From the NCBI GenBank assembly GCA_037952775.1, contig JBANAY010000003.1, positions 22,134,001-22,198,000 on the forward strand: a DNA stretch of 64,000 nucleotides. Direction: 5' to 3'. Shown piece after piece: positions 33,974-47,239 of this stretch. Below the pieces are notes generated by a model. That model worked only from the letters and a program-made list of their open reading frames with translations, was not told the origin of the DNA and made no database searches. Numbering within the stretch: the first letter of the stretch is position 1; each line of letters begins with the position of its first letter. Made by a program: the position numbers and the translations under genes. Source of the stretch: Clonostachys chloroleuca. Lineage: Eukaryota > Ascomycota > Sordariomycetes > Hypocreales > Bionectriaceae.

Positions 33974-36080
33974 AAGGGGAGCTCGCGTCGCCATTGCGAT
34001 TTCTGCTGACCTCCGGGAAGCTAACATACGAGTATTCCTTGCTATGTCGATCTGTCTTCAGACCAGGAAGGAACTCACTGTGCCCGACTTATTCCCTGTT
34101 AAGGAACACAAAAGTCCTTTTTACAGGAGTAGCTCCTCTGAGCGATTGACCGAACAAGGAAACGGAGAGCAGAAGAGAAGAACTGGTTGATCGTTCTAGA
34201 AATTTCATGCTACAGGGTAAGCAGGAAAATATGGCAGGAGCAAACTTCCAGCGCAACTGCCACGATGTTGTGTGGCTCAGAAACCGTGGCTGATGGATGT
34301 GGCTCGTGTTTGGGTCAAGCTCCGCAATCACTGAAGTTCCTACGAAGGGGATTTCTGGCAGCTCACAGACGTCACAAAAATTATAATCAACAGGCCAAGC
34401 TGCATAATCCCACCAGTCGATGAAGACCCTGATGATCATGGAGAGCTGTTCCTGACAAGGCCAATGGCCCCTCCCCCACTTCTACGTCCTGCACAGCACA
34501 TATTAATCAGCCAACCAGCGATTTCTTGATTTTGGCTAATCGGGTCACGATGGCGGGAGCAGCCTAGCGAGAGCATCATGAGAACACCCGCGCTGACCAA
34601 CCCGCGGCCGGGAAATTGACACGCGAGATTTCCATTTCATAGCCGAGTGGCGGTGAAAAATGAGAAAGGAAAATTTAAAAGCGCGCCTGGGAGATGGAAC
34701 ACAAAAACCGCATTCCGGTATTGTCCGTCATCTGAATACCTCCTTGGTAGAACGAGATCGCATTTCAGGATCGACTGTGACTTCGGCCCAGCATCAATCG
34801 CGCTCGTGATCACGACGGTCGCATCGGGATCCCCCACACCAGCCGTCAAATGCCAACCAGAGATGCCACGAGGAAGCGTCCTTGGCTATCTGGGCTGGAC
34901 GCCGCCATGGGTTCGTTAGCTTATCGCTTCCTCGGAGACTGCAATGTGGTTGCATCGCGCCCTCTGATTGGTTCTCGCCCGCCTCAAGCCATGTGCTCTT
35001 GTGAGCCTTTTCCGCCTCTGCAGCGTCCTTTGGTCCCGCCACCAGATGTTTCGGGGTCCTGTCGCGCGACTTGTTGAGAGGAGAGGCTACTGTGAATGCG
35101 TCTAACCGGCCGAGATCATCTGGCGCCCAGTCATATGTGACGAGGTCGATGCACCTTGCCAGCCAAAGTCACATCGCGCTGGCAGAGGACTTGGAAAGAA
35201 GAGGTCACTGAGACTTTGCAGCGCCCGCGCGAAGCTACCGCGAACTTAACTAGATGTGGTCGACGGACACGATGTAGCCAGGACTCATGCGCAATACCCC
35301 TCGCTTCTCAGCATCATGAACCCCTCCCTTCTGCCGTGGGGTGGGTAACGAGGGCCATCCCATCTGCCTCGTCGAACTGAGACCAGGTCCAGGGCCACCT
35401 GACAGACAGGCACCATTTCCATTACATGCAGCTCCTGTTTCTGCAACCTTAAGCTCATATCCCCAGTGGCATCCAATGGCTGTCCAACGGGCATTAAGCC
35501 CCCTGCGATGTCTGGCTGGAAGTTGCCCCTCATGACGATCCGACATCCCTTACCCATCCATCTATCCCCCACCATGGAAGTACATGTCGCTGGGAGCCGG
35601 CAAGCAGGAGGGGCGATGGATTCAAAAGAGCCGACTGTCTCTGCGGCTGCCCCCGCCCATTCGCCGCAAGCCCCTCTCTAGGCCGTTGTGACCTTGCCAC
35701 GCGAGGCTAGACCATCTTGTGCTGCCGCCAGATACATCGAATCAATCAAACGACCTCGACCGCTTGCACATGCACGTGGGGTAATTGGCTGACTCTCGTG
35801 CTGCAAGCCTTCATCCTGCATATCTGACCAGGCGAATACTGAAAAAGCAGCTGCCTCGTCTTTGTACAGTTTTGTCTCTTGGTTGCCTGCCTGTTTGTTT
35901 GTTACCATGGCAAAGAATAATCCTTCTCATCTGCGCCTGCAAAATCTCATATTTCACCTGCTTGTCCAATAAGCCCCTCAGTGTGCGCCACGGAGAGAGT
36001 TCACTTAGTCTTGACCCTGGACTATTGATTCATAATATCGCCTCAGTTTGCACCGCAAACAACACAGCTGAGAACGCACA
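31845..36080. promoter_or_regulatory. Divergent upstream region of UDP-glucose dehydrogenase and GT4 genes
   Basis: About 4.2 kb without a supported gene. The longest open frame (32262-32948, minus, 228 codons) has no recognisable domain. A run of 33 Ts lies at 33939-33971. No tRNA or transposon features were found. The length is unusual for a shared promoter, so an unrecognised small gene or non-coding RNA is possible. Confidence 0.4.
33939..33971. repeat. Poly(T) tract, 33 nt
   Basis: An uninterrupted run of 33 T in intergenic DNA. Read on the other strand it is a poly(A) tract such as is left by retroposition, but I see no target-site duplication or coding remnant next to it. Confidence 0.9.
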
Positions 36081-37661
36081 ATGTCTGTTCAGCAGCAGTC
36101 GCCGACCATGGCGTCGTACCCTGATCATGACCTTTCGCAGTTTCCTGCGTCTCTCAAGGACAAGCGCATCCTGCTCTGCACGGAATCGTTCGGTCCCGTC
36201 AACGGCGTGAGTCGCACAACGCTGATGCTGGTCAACCATCTTCGCGCAAATGGCGCCCAGGTCGCCGTCGTCGCTCCTCACAACCACACAAAGCACAATA
36301 CCTTTACGCCGCCGCCGTCGCCTTCGTTGTCTCCCGCCGACAAGCCTCAGCCCGAGGTTCGCGTTACGGGATACCCTCTCCCCTTCAACCCTGAGCTTTC
36401 CATCGTCTATCCGGTACGCAACTCATCTCTCTACTCGCGCACCTTCGGTCTCGATGCGCCACCAGACATCATCTACCTAGCTTCGCCCGCCAGTCTGGGC
36501 TTCCAGGTTATGCTGCAGCTCCGCCAGCAACCCGCCGACAAGCAGATCCCCATCATTTGCAACTTCCAGACCGATCTCGCAGGCTACTGCTCCATCTTGT
36601 TCCCGGCGCCTTTGAGCCACATCGCAGTCTACACCTTCGCTGCCGTCCAGAGCTACCTTTTCAGGCACTCTTCTATCAAGACCATCTTCTATCCGTCCAA
36701 GTTCGTACAGCGCTACTTGGCGAGCCAGAATGTCCAGGAGGAAAAGATGGAGCTACTGACACGCGGGGTCAACACTGAGATGTTCAACCCTGGCCGAAGA
36801 AGCGAGCAGTTGAGGAGGGAAATTGCTCCCAACGGCGAAATCATCTTTGTCACCGTCTCCCGCATTGCTGGTGAAAAGGGCTTTGACTTCCTCGCCAAGA
36901 CAGCCAAGGAGCTCGACACCCGCGGCGTTCCCTACAAGTTCCTCATCGTGGGCGGTAACCGAAACCCAGACATGGAGAAGGAGGTCCAGGACCTTTTTGA
37001 GCCGCTCAAGGAGCAAGGCAAGGTCATCTTCACTGGCTTCAAGGTCGGAGAGGAGCTCGCCACCTATTACGCCAGCGGCGACGTTTTCCTGCACTGCTCC
37101 ATCACCGAGACATTCGGTCTGGTCGTCCTGGAGTCCATGTCCAGCGGCGTCCCTGTCGTCGCACGCGATGAGGGCGGTCCTTCTGACATCGTCAACCACG
37201 GCGAGACCGGATACCTAGTCCCGCCTCAGGACCTCGATGGCTTCGTCGCCAAGGCCCTCAAGCTTGCCACTGACCATCAGCTCCGAGCCCGCATGGCCAT
37301 CTCTGCTCGCGCAGCCGCCTGCGAGGCCACGTGGGACAAGATCAACAACAAGGTCGCCTGGCGCATGTCCGACACTATTGCTGAGAGGGAAAGGGAGCAG
37401 GGCAACCTCCAGGAGCAGCCTGCCACCTCGAGCAACACCCTTGCCGCATCTGCACAGAGCCTGGTACCTATTTACGGCTGGATGATGATGAACGACGCTT
37501 TCCGGGAGGAGATTACACGGCGAGTTGTGGATGCGCGCCTGATGGGCGGCCTCGGCGTCATCCTCAGCTTTTGGGCCGTCACCGGTGTGTACATGGTCTT
37601 CACGGAGGTGCTCCTGTGGGCCAAGGGCAAGATGAGAGCTGGCGAGAAGAAGACTGTTTAA
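36081..37661 (+). CDS. GT4-family glycosyltransferase with C-terminal membrane anchor
   Basis: A single-exon frame of 526 residues with GT-B fold. The N-terminal domain opens with a typical GT4 donor/acceptor loop, LLCTESFGPVNGVSRT (about residues 31-46). The nucleotide-sugar domain has VSRIAGEKGFDFL (about 259-271) and the EX7E motif Glu343 to Glu351 in ETFGLVVLESMSSGVP. A hydrophobic segment at about 487-514 near the C-terminus is probably a membrane anchor. The overall pattern is like the SQD2/MgtA lipid glycosyltransferases or capsular mannosyltransferases of GT4, transferring a sugar from a nucleotide-sugar to a lipid or glycan. The donor cannot be deduced. The start is the first ATG; a second in-frame ATG lies at 36108. 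The 3' UTR contains a long T-rich tract near 37700. Confidence 0.88.
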   Translation: MSVQQQSPTMASYPDHDLSQFPASLKDKRILLCTESFGPVNGVSRTTLMLVNHLRANGAQVAVVAPHNHTKHNTFTPPPSPSLSPADKPQPEVRVTGYPLPFNPELSIVYPVRNSSLYSRTFGLDAPPDIIYLASPASLGFQVMLQLRQQPADKQIPIICNFQTDLAGYCSILFPAPLSHIAVYTFAAVQSYLFRHSSIKTIFYPSKFVQRYLASQNVQEEKMELLTRGVNTEMFNPGRRSEQLRREIAPNGEIIFVTVSRIAGEKGFDFLAKTAKELDTRGVPYKFLIVGGNRNPDMEKEVQDLFEPLKEQGKVIFTGFKVGEELATYYASGDVFLHCSITETFGLVVLESMSSGVPVVARDEGGPSDIVNHGETGYLVPPQDLDGFVAKALKLATDHQLRARMAISARAAACEATWDKINNKVAWRMSDTIAEREREQGNLQEQPATSSNTLAASAQSLVPIYGWMMMNDAFREEITRRVVDARLMGGLGVILSFWAVTGVYMVFTEVLLWAKGKMRAGEKKTV

Positions 37662-40600
37662 AAGCGCAGCCTTCGATATTTCCTTGCCACTTTTTCTCTC
37701 CTTTTTTTTTTTTTCTTTGGCACAGTTCATCGTTGACTCACGGCCGCTTGTTTTATGATATTTCTGGATATATGGAAAGGAGTGCTGGGCGTAGGGGCGA
37801 GGGGAGCAGAGGGACATTACTGTCCCTCCCTTTACGATGACGACTTTTGGGAACGTATTTGCTCTCGATTTTATCTTTGTGGAAAGCTGTTTCTTTTGTT
37901 AGATGGCATTTCCCTTGCGAGGTGCATACAATTTTATGATAGACCGATGATACACTTTTCGTGATTTCCATTTAGCTTAATGATATACAAATCAATGCCT
38001 CAATTTTATACATGTCTACTACCCATTTCCATTTTATGATGCTTCAGTGCCCAAGCGCTAGACTGAGAAGAGCTTTCTACGCAACGGTAGATAGGAGGTG
38101 CGAACTGCGCAAGTAATGTTGCGTGCCCCTTTGCCTTGTGCTTGTTTGGTAATGCCATCGGCGCGCCCCTGTTGTGAAATTAACTTGTATCGATAAATTG
38201 CTTGAACACTTGAGTAGAAAGGAACTCGTTCAGACCAAACCCCAAGTGAAGATGGCTGATCGGCTTCATGACGCGTGGAAGGATGCATAGATTTTCAAGT
38301 TTCCGAGATGATATGTACATCATCGATCTCATGCTCGTAAAAGGTAGAGCTTTTGACATCCCAAGATTGAGACCATGGCCAAGGCAAATATGGGTTCTTA
38401 TCCTACCAAAATTCTTGATGGGCACTCTTGGTTACCTTACATATATGCCTTGAATGAAATCCTTATACCATGTCGGGAGACTGGATGAAATATCGAGCAC
38501 GGAAAGAATGATACAAAGGCTGAAGATGAATAGAATAACATAATAATTTGGAGACTCTAAAGACTGGGAAGGGCAAAGGATTGCGTAGTGCCATGACACT
38601 GGGCAGGCCAAGCTATGCATTACACTGACAGCGGTAGACCTCTACGCCACTAATCTGCCAGATAGTGTAAAATTCAGTGCCAAGGAGCTACAGAAGCAAA
38701 TAAGCATTTCTTGGAAAGTAATTCGAGCCATGGGTAAGGGGGTGGTAATGTGTTCCATGATATGATGGACTGACTTCGAATCCTTCGTTCTAATGACTGC
38801 TGTAATCTGAGCGACTTCATTCACCGATTTTCGCGTTTCATGTTTTGCTGTTTATTTGGAAGTTGGGGAAATTATTGGAACATTCTTGATAACAATGATA
38901 AGGGCGAATGATGGGAGAAGCTATATAGGTGATGTGGGTTGGCGACAGTTGGCCACTGTTGGAAACGGCTGGCGACAGTTGATTAGCTCATAAGGGACCC
39001 GAGAGGCCAAAGCCCAAATATTTATTAGAGGCTTAGCTTGAACATCTCAAGGAAGAGAGAATTGTAGAACCGTGGTTGTTTTCTCAAAAACAGAGATTCA
39101 CGATTACTGCTTGACGGCGTGTTCTGGTGTTCTACGGGGCTGCAGGTTAGACGCTGCTCCTTCTAAGTTTTTAGGCCCATTCGGATATGAGTATCCCGAT
39201 ATACAGGAGAAATAGAAATGATAGTTGGAACATTATCAGCGCAGATCCTGCTCACTCAATTCAGTATTCCTGGAGTATGACTTAAGGTGGGTGTCAGCAA
39301 GGCTATAGCGTCAGAGATGGACCATCAACTCGAGAGCTATATCTGCATGAATTTATGTTGGAACTTGACAGACGATGGGCATATATTAATAAGGATTCCA
39401 TGGCCTTTCTGGATGCAGTAGAAGGCTTGCGCAGGCCTCAAGTACCACGGGAATTGGAACTACTGAAGCCGAGTAATAGCCAGTGGTCAGAGGTCAGGCG
39501 TTTTGCAAAGATCTTGCAAATCTATCCCGTAAGGCTTTGGAAAATTCTTCGGATGCGACCGACTTATCTCTGAACGTTGCTGCCGACAATGTCTTTCGCT
39601 ATTGATAAATCGGGGCCAAGAGCAAGGTACTTTTGGCTGCTGACAGGCGCCAGCTGCGTTCGGCTTGGTATTTCTCCCGCTCCTCCATAATCCTTGGATA
39701 CCTCATTTCGAATTTCTTTTTGCTCGTCTTGGCATTGCAAATATGCCGAGTCTCGCCACTCTTCAGTCGATCCAGCCCGGCTGAGATCGGTGGTCTCAAG
39801 CTGAGCGAATTCGTCACGCATTGAAAATATTGCTGCCAACGATCTAAGGCGCTGGATTCAATGCATGCTGGAGAGATGGAGTGTCTCGTAAAATGCTGGA
39901 TTGATGTGTTGATGCTTGTACGAGTGGATAATCCGCTGTTGGTGGGTTGGAGGTGAAACACCCGTGACTGAGGTGTCTTCCACCATCAATTAAATGAGGA
40001 CAAAGCACGATCATGATGAGCTCGTCGTATTGAAGAATCTAAGATCTTATACATCAATGCCCAGACGTGCTAAAAGCGCCACTGGTCACGTCAATCGGCT
40101 CTCGGCGCTCCCCCGTAGTTGATTTTCCCCAAGGGGCGAACGACAAGGATCAGTATTACCTCCATTCCGAGCGGGAGCAGAAGCCAGCCCCAGTTCCGTC
40201 AAGTGCCTCCAACAAGCTTTCTAGATCCGTCTACAGGAATGTTGGTTGGAGGCGTTGCTGAGGCCGAGGGAACCTTAAAAAAACGTGGGCCAGAGTCTAA
40301 AAGCCGCCGCCTCCCGATATCTGAAGTGCTTCTGGGATGAAATGAAGCCGAATGGAACTGATTTGTTCCCAGATTAGAACCACGAGCTGCTCCCGCGAGT
40401 AGCTGCTGATCCAGGCTGATCATAGTGGCGTTATTAATATGCACCGCTCCCCACCACCCGCAGAACATTGGGCATCCCGCCCAGCTTCACCCCGGAAAGA
40501 CGGTCAAGAGCTGCTGCCTGCCGCCGTGCTTCTGGCAGTAAGTAGGTTCTGATCCCAGCAGTGGTTCATCTCCCGGAGTCGCCGTCCCATGCCACAAGGT

Positions 40601-40984
40601 GCTGCTAAGTCGTTTCGGTCTGTCGATCCAGCCCCGGAGGCCAATCACCACCCTGGCAAATCGATCGCGTCATCGCATCCTGCCATCCCGTCAAGCACGA
40701 GAGCTTCGCTGGAGCTGGGCTCTGCTCTTTGCTGACGGAATCGAGACTAGCTCTCACGGCTGATCCAGCGGATGTAAAATATATAGGACAGTGATCGGCA
40801 TCCGCTCGCGCTTTAGCCAGTACATACAGCTGCTCGTGCTGCATTACATTACACGGCTGCTGCTGTCTTTTTTTCTCCGGACCCAGTGTTTGTTTCTCTT
40901 CATCCTGCACCCCGCACCAAAGTCTGATCGAGCCTGGATAAAGTTTGAAAGCCCCGGAGATATTCCCAGAGAGAACAAGGCATC
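37662..40984. other. Intergenic region, no supported gene
   Basis: About 3.3 kb, AT-richer than the flanks, especially 37850-39400. Short open frames occur on both strands without recognisable domains. A GGCGACAGTTG motif is repeated at about 38941-38981. A TATA-like stretch near 40776-40785 may serve the following transporter gene. Confidence 0.45.
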
Positions 40985-42763
40985 ATGGGATCACATCTGG
41001 ATCCCGATACCAAAAGGGGCGAGGAGGAGACCGCAGCTCTACCTGCTCATATCCAGCAAGACAGCGACAGCGTCAGCACCAAGGACGATGCGATTCTTCC
41101 CACCGGTGTCCTGGACCCCGTCTACGATGCCAAAGCCCGAGTCCTCAACCACGCCGTGAGCACTAGCCCTGCCTCTTCTTCCTCGTACTCTAGCTCATGC
41201 GCATGCTGACCCTCTTCTAGATCTCAGAAATCGGCATGGGGTGGTACCAGTGGCAGCTGTTCATCGTAGTCGGCTTTGGCTGGGCGAGCGACAACCTCTG
41301 GCCCATCGTCACCTCCCTCCTCTTCACCCCAATCGCCAACGAATTCAAGCCAGACCGCCCGGCATTCCTCACTCTCAGCCAGAACATCGGTCTCCTCGTC
41401 GGAGCCGCCTTCTGGGGCTTTGGGTGCGACGTCTTCGGTCGCAAATGGGGCTTCAACCTCACCTTGGGCTTGACCGCTCTCTGGGGTCTCGTCGCGGCGG
41501 GAGCCCCATCCTTCGCAGGAATCGCCAGCTTCGCCGCCCTCTGGTCCGTCGGTGTCGGTGGGAATCTACCCGTGGACTCGGCCATCTTCCTCGAGTTCCT
41601 CCCCGCCAGCCACCAGTACCTCCTGACGGTCCTGTCCGTCGACTGGGCCATCGCCCAGGTCATCACCAATCTGGTTGCATGGCCGCTGCTCAGCAACTAC
41701 ACCTGCCAGCAGGACCAGGACACGTGCACGCGCAGCCAGAACATGGGATGGCGCTACTTTGTTGTCACGATGGGCGGGCTGACCCTCATCATGTCCATCA
41801 TCCGGTTTCTCTGCTTTAAGATCTACGAGTCGCCCAAGTACCTCATGTCAAAGGGCCGGGACGAGGAAGCCATCAAGGTCGTCCATGAAGTGGCCAGGCG
41901 CAATGGCAAGACATCAAACCTGACCCTCGATGACCTCAGGGCCTGCGAACCCGAGGGCTACGTGGCCCAGACGGACGTCAGGGCCACTATCAAGCGCCAC
42001 CTGGAGGATGTGAACACAGACCAGGTCAAAGCCCTCTTCGCCACGCCTCGCCTCGCCCTCAGCAGTGGTCTCATAATGGCCGTATGGGCCCTCATCGGTC
42101 TCGGATACCCACTCTACAATGCCTTCATCCCGTACATCCAGTCCCTGCGCGGCGTCGATTTCGGCGACGGAAGCACGTACATCACCTACCGAAACAACCT
42201 CATTATTGCAACACTAGGTGTTCCCGGCGCTCTGCTGGGTGGCGTTCTCGTCGAGCTGCCCTACGTCGGCCGCAAGGGTGCGCTTTTTGCATCTACCGCA
42301 CTCACCGGAGTGTTCCTGTACTGCTCAACTACGGCCAAGCACAGCACTGACCTGCTCGGCTGGAACTGCGCTTTTAATTTCTCGAGCAGCACCATGTATG
42401 CTGTACTTTATGGATACACGTGAGTAACGCCGCATCGTCAACCGACCACAGGAGAGCGACCAAGATGCTGACATTTATTTTCAGACCCGAATTATTCCCT
42501 ACGCCACAGAGAGGAACTGGAAATGCCTTGACCGCTTCTTGCAACCGTATTTTCGGCATCATGGCCGTGAGTGATGCCGCCGCCCTTCCCATGCTTGCTT
42601 GGAGAGTAGAATATTTGACTGACACTGGTACTAGCCTATTATCGCGATGTTCGCCAACCTTGAGACGGCAGCGCCAGTCTATACGTCTGGTGCTCTCTTC
42701 ATCGCGGCTGGTCTTCTTGTGCTGTTAATGCCCTTCGAGTCACGAGGGAAGGCTGCTCTTTGA
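40985..42763 (+). CDS. Major facilitator superfamily transporter (sugar/organic-solute type)
   Basis: Four exons (40985-41155, 41221-42419, 42485-42566, 42635-42763) with introns of 65, 65 and 68 nt encode 526 residues. The protein has a soluble N-terminus of about 60 residues and then the alternating hydrophobic segments expected for 12 membrane helices. The loop 2-3 signature GCDVFGRKWGF is clear. The large central cytoplasmic loop contains YESPKYLMSKGRDEEAIKVV, typical of the sugar-transporter/SV2-like branch. The last exon supplies helices 11-12 and ends FESRGKAAL. Substrate is unknown. No pathway partner lies within 3 kb on either side. Joining all four exons keeps the frame, which supports the model. 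Confidence 0.9.
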
Positions 42764-45700
42764 GCTTCATTTGATTTGTATTGGTGTTCTCCAGCATGGC
42801 CATGCGTAGGACAGGCATATAAGAAGTCTGATGGGAAACAATACCAAGAGCTGGCTAACCAACACGGTTTGTGATGGATTGGCTGCCGCATCTTGGGCTT
42901 CTCAGGATACACTTTGGCTGCAACATAGATCGCAATAGAGACCTGTGGAGCGATTAAACAACCATTTCTTTTCACCAATCTGCATCTTGACCAAGAATAG
43001 GGCCTCAGCAGTCCATGACTTCTCTTCACTGGCTAGCATGTCTTTAATCGTGACCGTGATATCTGAATGACGGACGCATCGGGATATCCGCTGCTACCGA
43101 TGATGTGAAATCTTGACGTCACAAGCCGAGCTTGTGTATTTGCGGAAAACGACAAATCAAATTTTGATTACTGACGTGACTGACCGCATCTCTATTTCAA
43201 ATCTAATTTTCTACGATAAATAAAACGATCGAATCCGCGCGATGCCAATCAGATCTTGATTGTATTAATTTCTAGGTAAAGCCGAGCCTCAACGCACCGC
43301 GGTTGTTGCGCTCCCGGGAGAGGAGCAAGCTACAAATAATGATATTATACCATGTTCTAGCCCGCAATTCACATCAGAGCAAAGCTAAATGGGGAAGGGA
43401 CTCACAAGAGAAGAGCCCAGGAAAGAATATGCGGTGAACATTGTCTTTAGGATGTAGGTTTGAGACATCTCATATTGATTAAGAAACTGCGTGCATTGTT
43501 GCTAGACTATCCACACATTAGCAAACAAAACGCTACAATGACCGTAACCAAATTACCTCTGTATGGCCTACGTATTGGTGTTTCTTATTCTGTAGGGCAC
43601 ATTCCCCGCCCTAGAGAGGCCACTTGGTAACGACGTCTCACGTATAGCTATTTCTTGGCTAAGACGGACAAATTGACCCTAGTACACAGAGACTACACAG
43701 GGGATTCAACTCTATGGAGTGGCTGTGATTCTTCCTGGCACTTGTTCTACTCATGCTTCATTTTCAGTGGATAGAAAGCCGGAATCGATTGCTAAAGGGT
43801 ATCAAGTCGTTACGGTGATGTGCCTGAATTTAACAAGATGAGAGACCCACGACAACAATCAATGATGCCACCAATACCTCCTAGATGAAAGCGACGTGGC
43901 TGGGGTTTCTTTTCCAGGGCTTACGTATCTTACTTAAAGTCTCCCGTTAAGGCGTTATTTTGGTATTCAAGGCATTAAATGCGTTTGTCGGAGCGCATAT
44001 ATTCACGATAAGAACATGATTTACTGGCAACACGAAACCCGCAATTGACACGGGATCTATCTAAGGGCGCTCTTGAACTCCTGGTCATTTGTCATGCTCT
44101 GGCTCTAGCTTCTGCAAATGTTTCCAAGCTGGGGGCTTTCAGATTCCGTCAGTCCTTTGCCTTTCATTGGTTTCTCTGCGTTCGTCTTATGCATGCATGA
44201 AGAAGCAGCTTCTTCCATGAATGCTTCCTGCGGCACGTTTGCACAAGGGCAATCTCCCCACCTGCATCTTCGTCCAACCCGGTACTATAATGCATCTAAT
44301 GGGGAGACATAGTTCGCGCAATGACTGGGGCTGCCCTTGCTGGTGCATTGCTGGGGCAGTATGATGACAGCAATGGTTGTCCGGATTTGTTCCTATGGGC
44401 AGGTTGGAGGTTCGGCCGGTTCTTTACATCTGCATATTCCATGCGAACTTGGCTAGCTGGCTAAGTCTACCGAATATAGAGAAACATCCACTTGTATCTA
44501 CATGTAGGCATATGGCAATTGGCATGGAAAAGTGTAGAACTCGATATACCATCGGTTCCCTTTTGAGTAGCCTTCCAGTCATATTGCTCGCCAAAAAGCG
44601 GAGTATATAGGAGTAACATACTGTGCAAACATTGAGAATAGAAGGATGAGAGATGAGAGCTTTAGTGACACTAGGGGCAGAGTGCGACGTAGGCAATCTG
44701 CGACGGGATCAGTGACGCTTCTTGTGTCGCTACCTCAAAACCAGTGAATATCAGGCACCGGATTTGTGCAGGAGTTGCGGCAACAGCCTCGGAGTGGAGT
44801 ATATTCATGTAATTATTGAAGCTTGACAACTAAGATAGCAAAAGGATCATTCCAAGGCTCAAACTTGGAAATAGCATGCATGAAATGAGGAGTAATGGTG
44901 GGACTGGATCGCCAAAGCAGGCCCCAGGACGCAATAAATCAGTGCTCAAGTATGTCTCTGCGCTGTGGGAGTTGAAGGAATTGAGAGTATCAGCTCACAT
45001 TGACTGAGGGCCAAATATTATTTGTTTATCATCACCGTCATCCTGCGCTATGATCACGTAAATGGGACTTTGTTTGTATGTGCGGCCAGGCAGGTTTCAG
45101 CTGCGCAAAGAGGGGCGCGTACAAGCATCAAGGGTCTTTGTGTATGTATATCAGAGGCGATTATAGATATTTGGTGGCTGCGCTATCGAAATGCAGGTTT
45201 CCCTGATTTCAGAGAGCGCTTGAGCGGTCAGTGTGAGATAAGGGGGAAGATGGGAGCGATGACTCTCTAGAAGCTTCTATCTAACATATTCTGATATCAG
45301 ATAGCCACATATGATTCGCAGAGGAAAGCGGAGAACTGGAAAACGGATGCGAGGAAACATTGTCTTTGGTGGAAAGGTGAGGGGGCGTGAATCAGGTGGT
45401 CACTCCCCCTCATGCAGTCAGTCCGCCACTGGATCGCGCCGGTTCGCGTCTGCAAGGAGACCCAGAGGGTATATGAGTCGCGTAAATAAACATTACATTG
45501 CATCCTGCTGCCTGATGTCGGTAACGAGGGGGCTGGTTCTGTCTGACAGGTATAACAGAAAGCGACTGAAGTATAATAAGCTACGGATGAGGAAATGATG
45601 GAACCAGATATGACGCGGAGACTTCTCAGCCCAAAAGGCCCAAGAACAAGATTCCGACCACGAAGCTGAATTGATCTGGTTACCTGTGACTCAGCTCTTC

Positions 45701-47239
45701 CCCAGGTTTTATGCAGGACGCTGGATCAGTGACCAGGTGGCATCGCCTGACTGGACCAGGCTCGTATCTGGTACGATTCCAACAAAAAAGGGCCCTTGCG
45801 CAATGTGATCACCATTCGGATCTGATATCCGCGCAATGGTTGTGATAAGAAGGCTAGGCACTCTACGCGGTTCGGTAGGCGCAGCATGTGACAAGATAGG
45901 GGGTCAGCAGAATGCATGCAGATGGCCATTTCTGCGATGTGAGCCCACATTGGCATGCAGGTCATAATCCTTTGGGACCCGGGCAACCTCATTGGTGGCG
46001 TTCGTCTTGCCCAGTAGGGAAGGGGGATGGTTATCAAACAGGTTTGTTTTGATATAAAACTGGCTCTGTAGCTCCGACATTCTTATGACGGTGACCTTTA
46101 ATCGCGAGATACTATCGCTGCAAAAAGCCACTGTATCGTACAAACATAAGCCCGCTACCACGCTGTCTGGCTCCTGAGCAGGAACTATACTTGATAGGTC
46201 ATCTCTTGACACCATATACCATATCCACCGAGTTCAGCTGTCACAAAAATGAACAGACAAGCTAGATTCCGTTCTTCTGAAAGAAGAAAGCTCAGAATAT
46301 GGACATCTTGGAAGTAAGTCAGCCATCCTTTGGCTCTTGAGTCCTTTATCCTGTCTAACATTTGAAACATAGCCAGGTAGATGTACGGGTATCTGGATAC
46401 TCCAAGACACCATATGGAATATTTGGAACAGATGATGACATTAGTTTCCGCAACGAGGGCGCCAATGGCAAGACATCTGTTGTCCTTGTAGGGAAGGTGG
46501 ACTTCCAGAGATAAGCTGGCTCATATACGTGCATGGCTCGCCCGACGTCAAATATTGTCATTTCAGCTGTGTTTACTACAGTAACTTTGGCAAGCAGGGA
46601 GTTAAGGGAGGATATGGTGTTTACTTTGGTGGCTGGTATTGGATCGGCATTGCTTGATAGTTTTGGCTGCTCGAGCATTTTGTTTTACTGAATGTTATAC
46701 TTGGATTGATGCTCGTTGCTATTCTGGGATTTTCGTTTGCGTCTGGTTCTTTCCGACAAATACTTGGAGAGAATAGAACATTTGCAGCTGTTTAGATTAC
46801 CTAGCTTTCGAAACTTCGGAAGTCAGAAATCAACTTCAGCTGGCCCCTCCTATCCCGGTTCTGCCCTCTGACTCACCTGTTTGACGGCTTCTTTTGATGC
46901 TCACAGACAAGAATTCCACTGTTGTGGATACCAAGATTCAACTTCGGAGATATGCTAGCAGGTTGGAGTTGGGTTCTTAACACAACGTGAAAATTGGGTT
47001 GTTTGCGCTTCTCACATGAGGTTTCAGATGAGATAAGCTTGGCTAAAACGCTTTCGTATAGTACCATCATCTTTCCTACCCTGTTCATGCTATTCTTTAG
47101 TTTCTGATCTTGCTGAAATCAACCTGACACCCAAACAGCTGGTCGTGCCCTAGAATATTCCATGTTTGGTAATTTGACAAAATAATTCCCCTCGCCTCTA
47201 GCTTCCGTTATCTTCTTTGACTCTATTGTCAACTTCTAC
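42764..47239. other. Gene-poor region, possible decayed coding fragments
   Basis: About 4.5 kb with no intact gene. Two minus-strand open frames at 46355-46678 and 46185-46370 read like protein (for example FDVGRAMHVYEPAYLWKSTF and VPNIPYGVLEYPDT), but they sit in different frames without a good intron. They may be remnants of a decayed gene, and I do not recognise the family. The rest shows nothing supportable. Confidence 0.35.
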
